Shown: positions 22,144-22,190 of the stretch, in pieces
Numbering within the stretch: position 1 is the stretch's first letter
Layout of the letters: each line of letters opens with the position of its first letter
Assembly (NCBI GenBank): GCA_007120055.1
Contig: SKOL01000135.1
Coordinates: forward strand, 1-22,190
Reading direction: 5' to 3'
Source of the DNA: Anaerobacillus sp.
Lineage (GTDB): Bacteria > Bacillota > Bacilli > Bacillales_H > Anaerobacillaceae
Length of the DNA stretch: 22,190 nucleotides
Position numbers and translations under genes: made by a program
The notes under the pieces: generated by a model
Databases searched by the model: none
Told to the model about the DNA's origin: nothing
The model's input: the letters and a program-made list of their open reading frames with translations, nothing else

Positions 22144-22190
22144 TTGCGAAAAGATCAACTCCAGAAACTGGGTTACGAACACTTTCTAAA
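22144..22190 (+). CDS. Start of a gene running out of the window
   Basis: A TTG codon at 22144 follows GGAGGGGG with 5-bp spacing and opens a frame to the end of the window, reading MRKDQLQKLGYEHFL. The ribosome site is strong, so the gene is probably real, but 15 residues are too few to identify it. Confidence 0.55.
   Translation, partial: MRKDQLQKLGYEHFL

Overview
The window is AT-rich chromosomal DNA from a spore-forming member of the Bacillaceae, most likely an alkaliphilic or halotolerant lineage of the Alkalihalobacillus/Alkalihalophilus type. The reasons are strong AGGAGG-type ribosome sites, two Spo0E-family phosphorelay phosphatases, a KinA/KinE-type PAS histidine kinase, TTCGACA (Spo0A) boxes, a NaChBac-type voltage-gated sodium channel, meso-DAP dehydrogenase, and tRNAs of Bacillus type. 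The lineage is inferred from gene content only.

Region by region. 1-2600: the tail of an unknown gene, an orphan zinc-finger (ZAS) anti-sigma-like membrane protein, and a GNAT acetyltransferase. 2600-3360: a two-gene operon made of a 59-residue Spo0E-like protein and an RsbW/SpoIIAB-like ATPase, preceded by two Spo0A boxes 20 bp apart. 3540-5550: the sodium channel, the decayed 3' end of a histidine kinase gene that now carries the channel's -10 box, and a double-GNAT protein. 5690-7710: a SulP anion transporter and UspA operon whose leader contains a MITE-like element. 7850-9890: a MazG-like NTP pyrophosphatase, a palindromic repeat element, a GNAT and a TVP38/DedA-like membrane protein. 10060-11540: a second Spo0E-like gene and ddh, each with a possible Spo0A box. 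11670-15000: a DHA2 drug exporter, a divergent TetR regulator and an NmrA-like oxidoreductase. 15077-16918: a three-PAS sporulation-type sensor kinase.

17000-22190 is the accessory part. An ABC1/UbiB-family kinase lies between two inverted MITE copies. Beyond it are imperfect direct repeats carrying TTACAGTATCTGTAA palindromes, then an array of 51-bp units that each encode a 12-bp-stem hairpin. The array sits directly downstream of a stand-alone tyrosine recombinase gene. Next come a second copy of the palindromic repeat element, a two-tRNA operon whose tRNA-Ser(UGA) looks degenerate in its 3' half, a small charged hypothetical protein, a third MITE copy and the start of another gene.

The gene-free stretches over 300 bp (3248-3582, 8176-8560, 16919-17260, 18884-19864, 20684-21062, 21784-22143) are filled mostly by these repeats, promoters and terminators. 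Functionally, phosphorelay inputs (PAS kinase) and brakes (two Spo0E-like proteins) are unusually concentrated here. The most notable non-gene structures are the MITE family (four copies, with flanking 7-bp direct repeats) and the recombinase-associated hairpin array.
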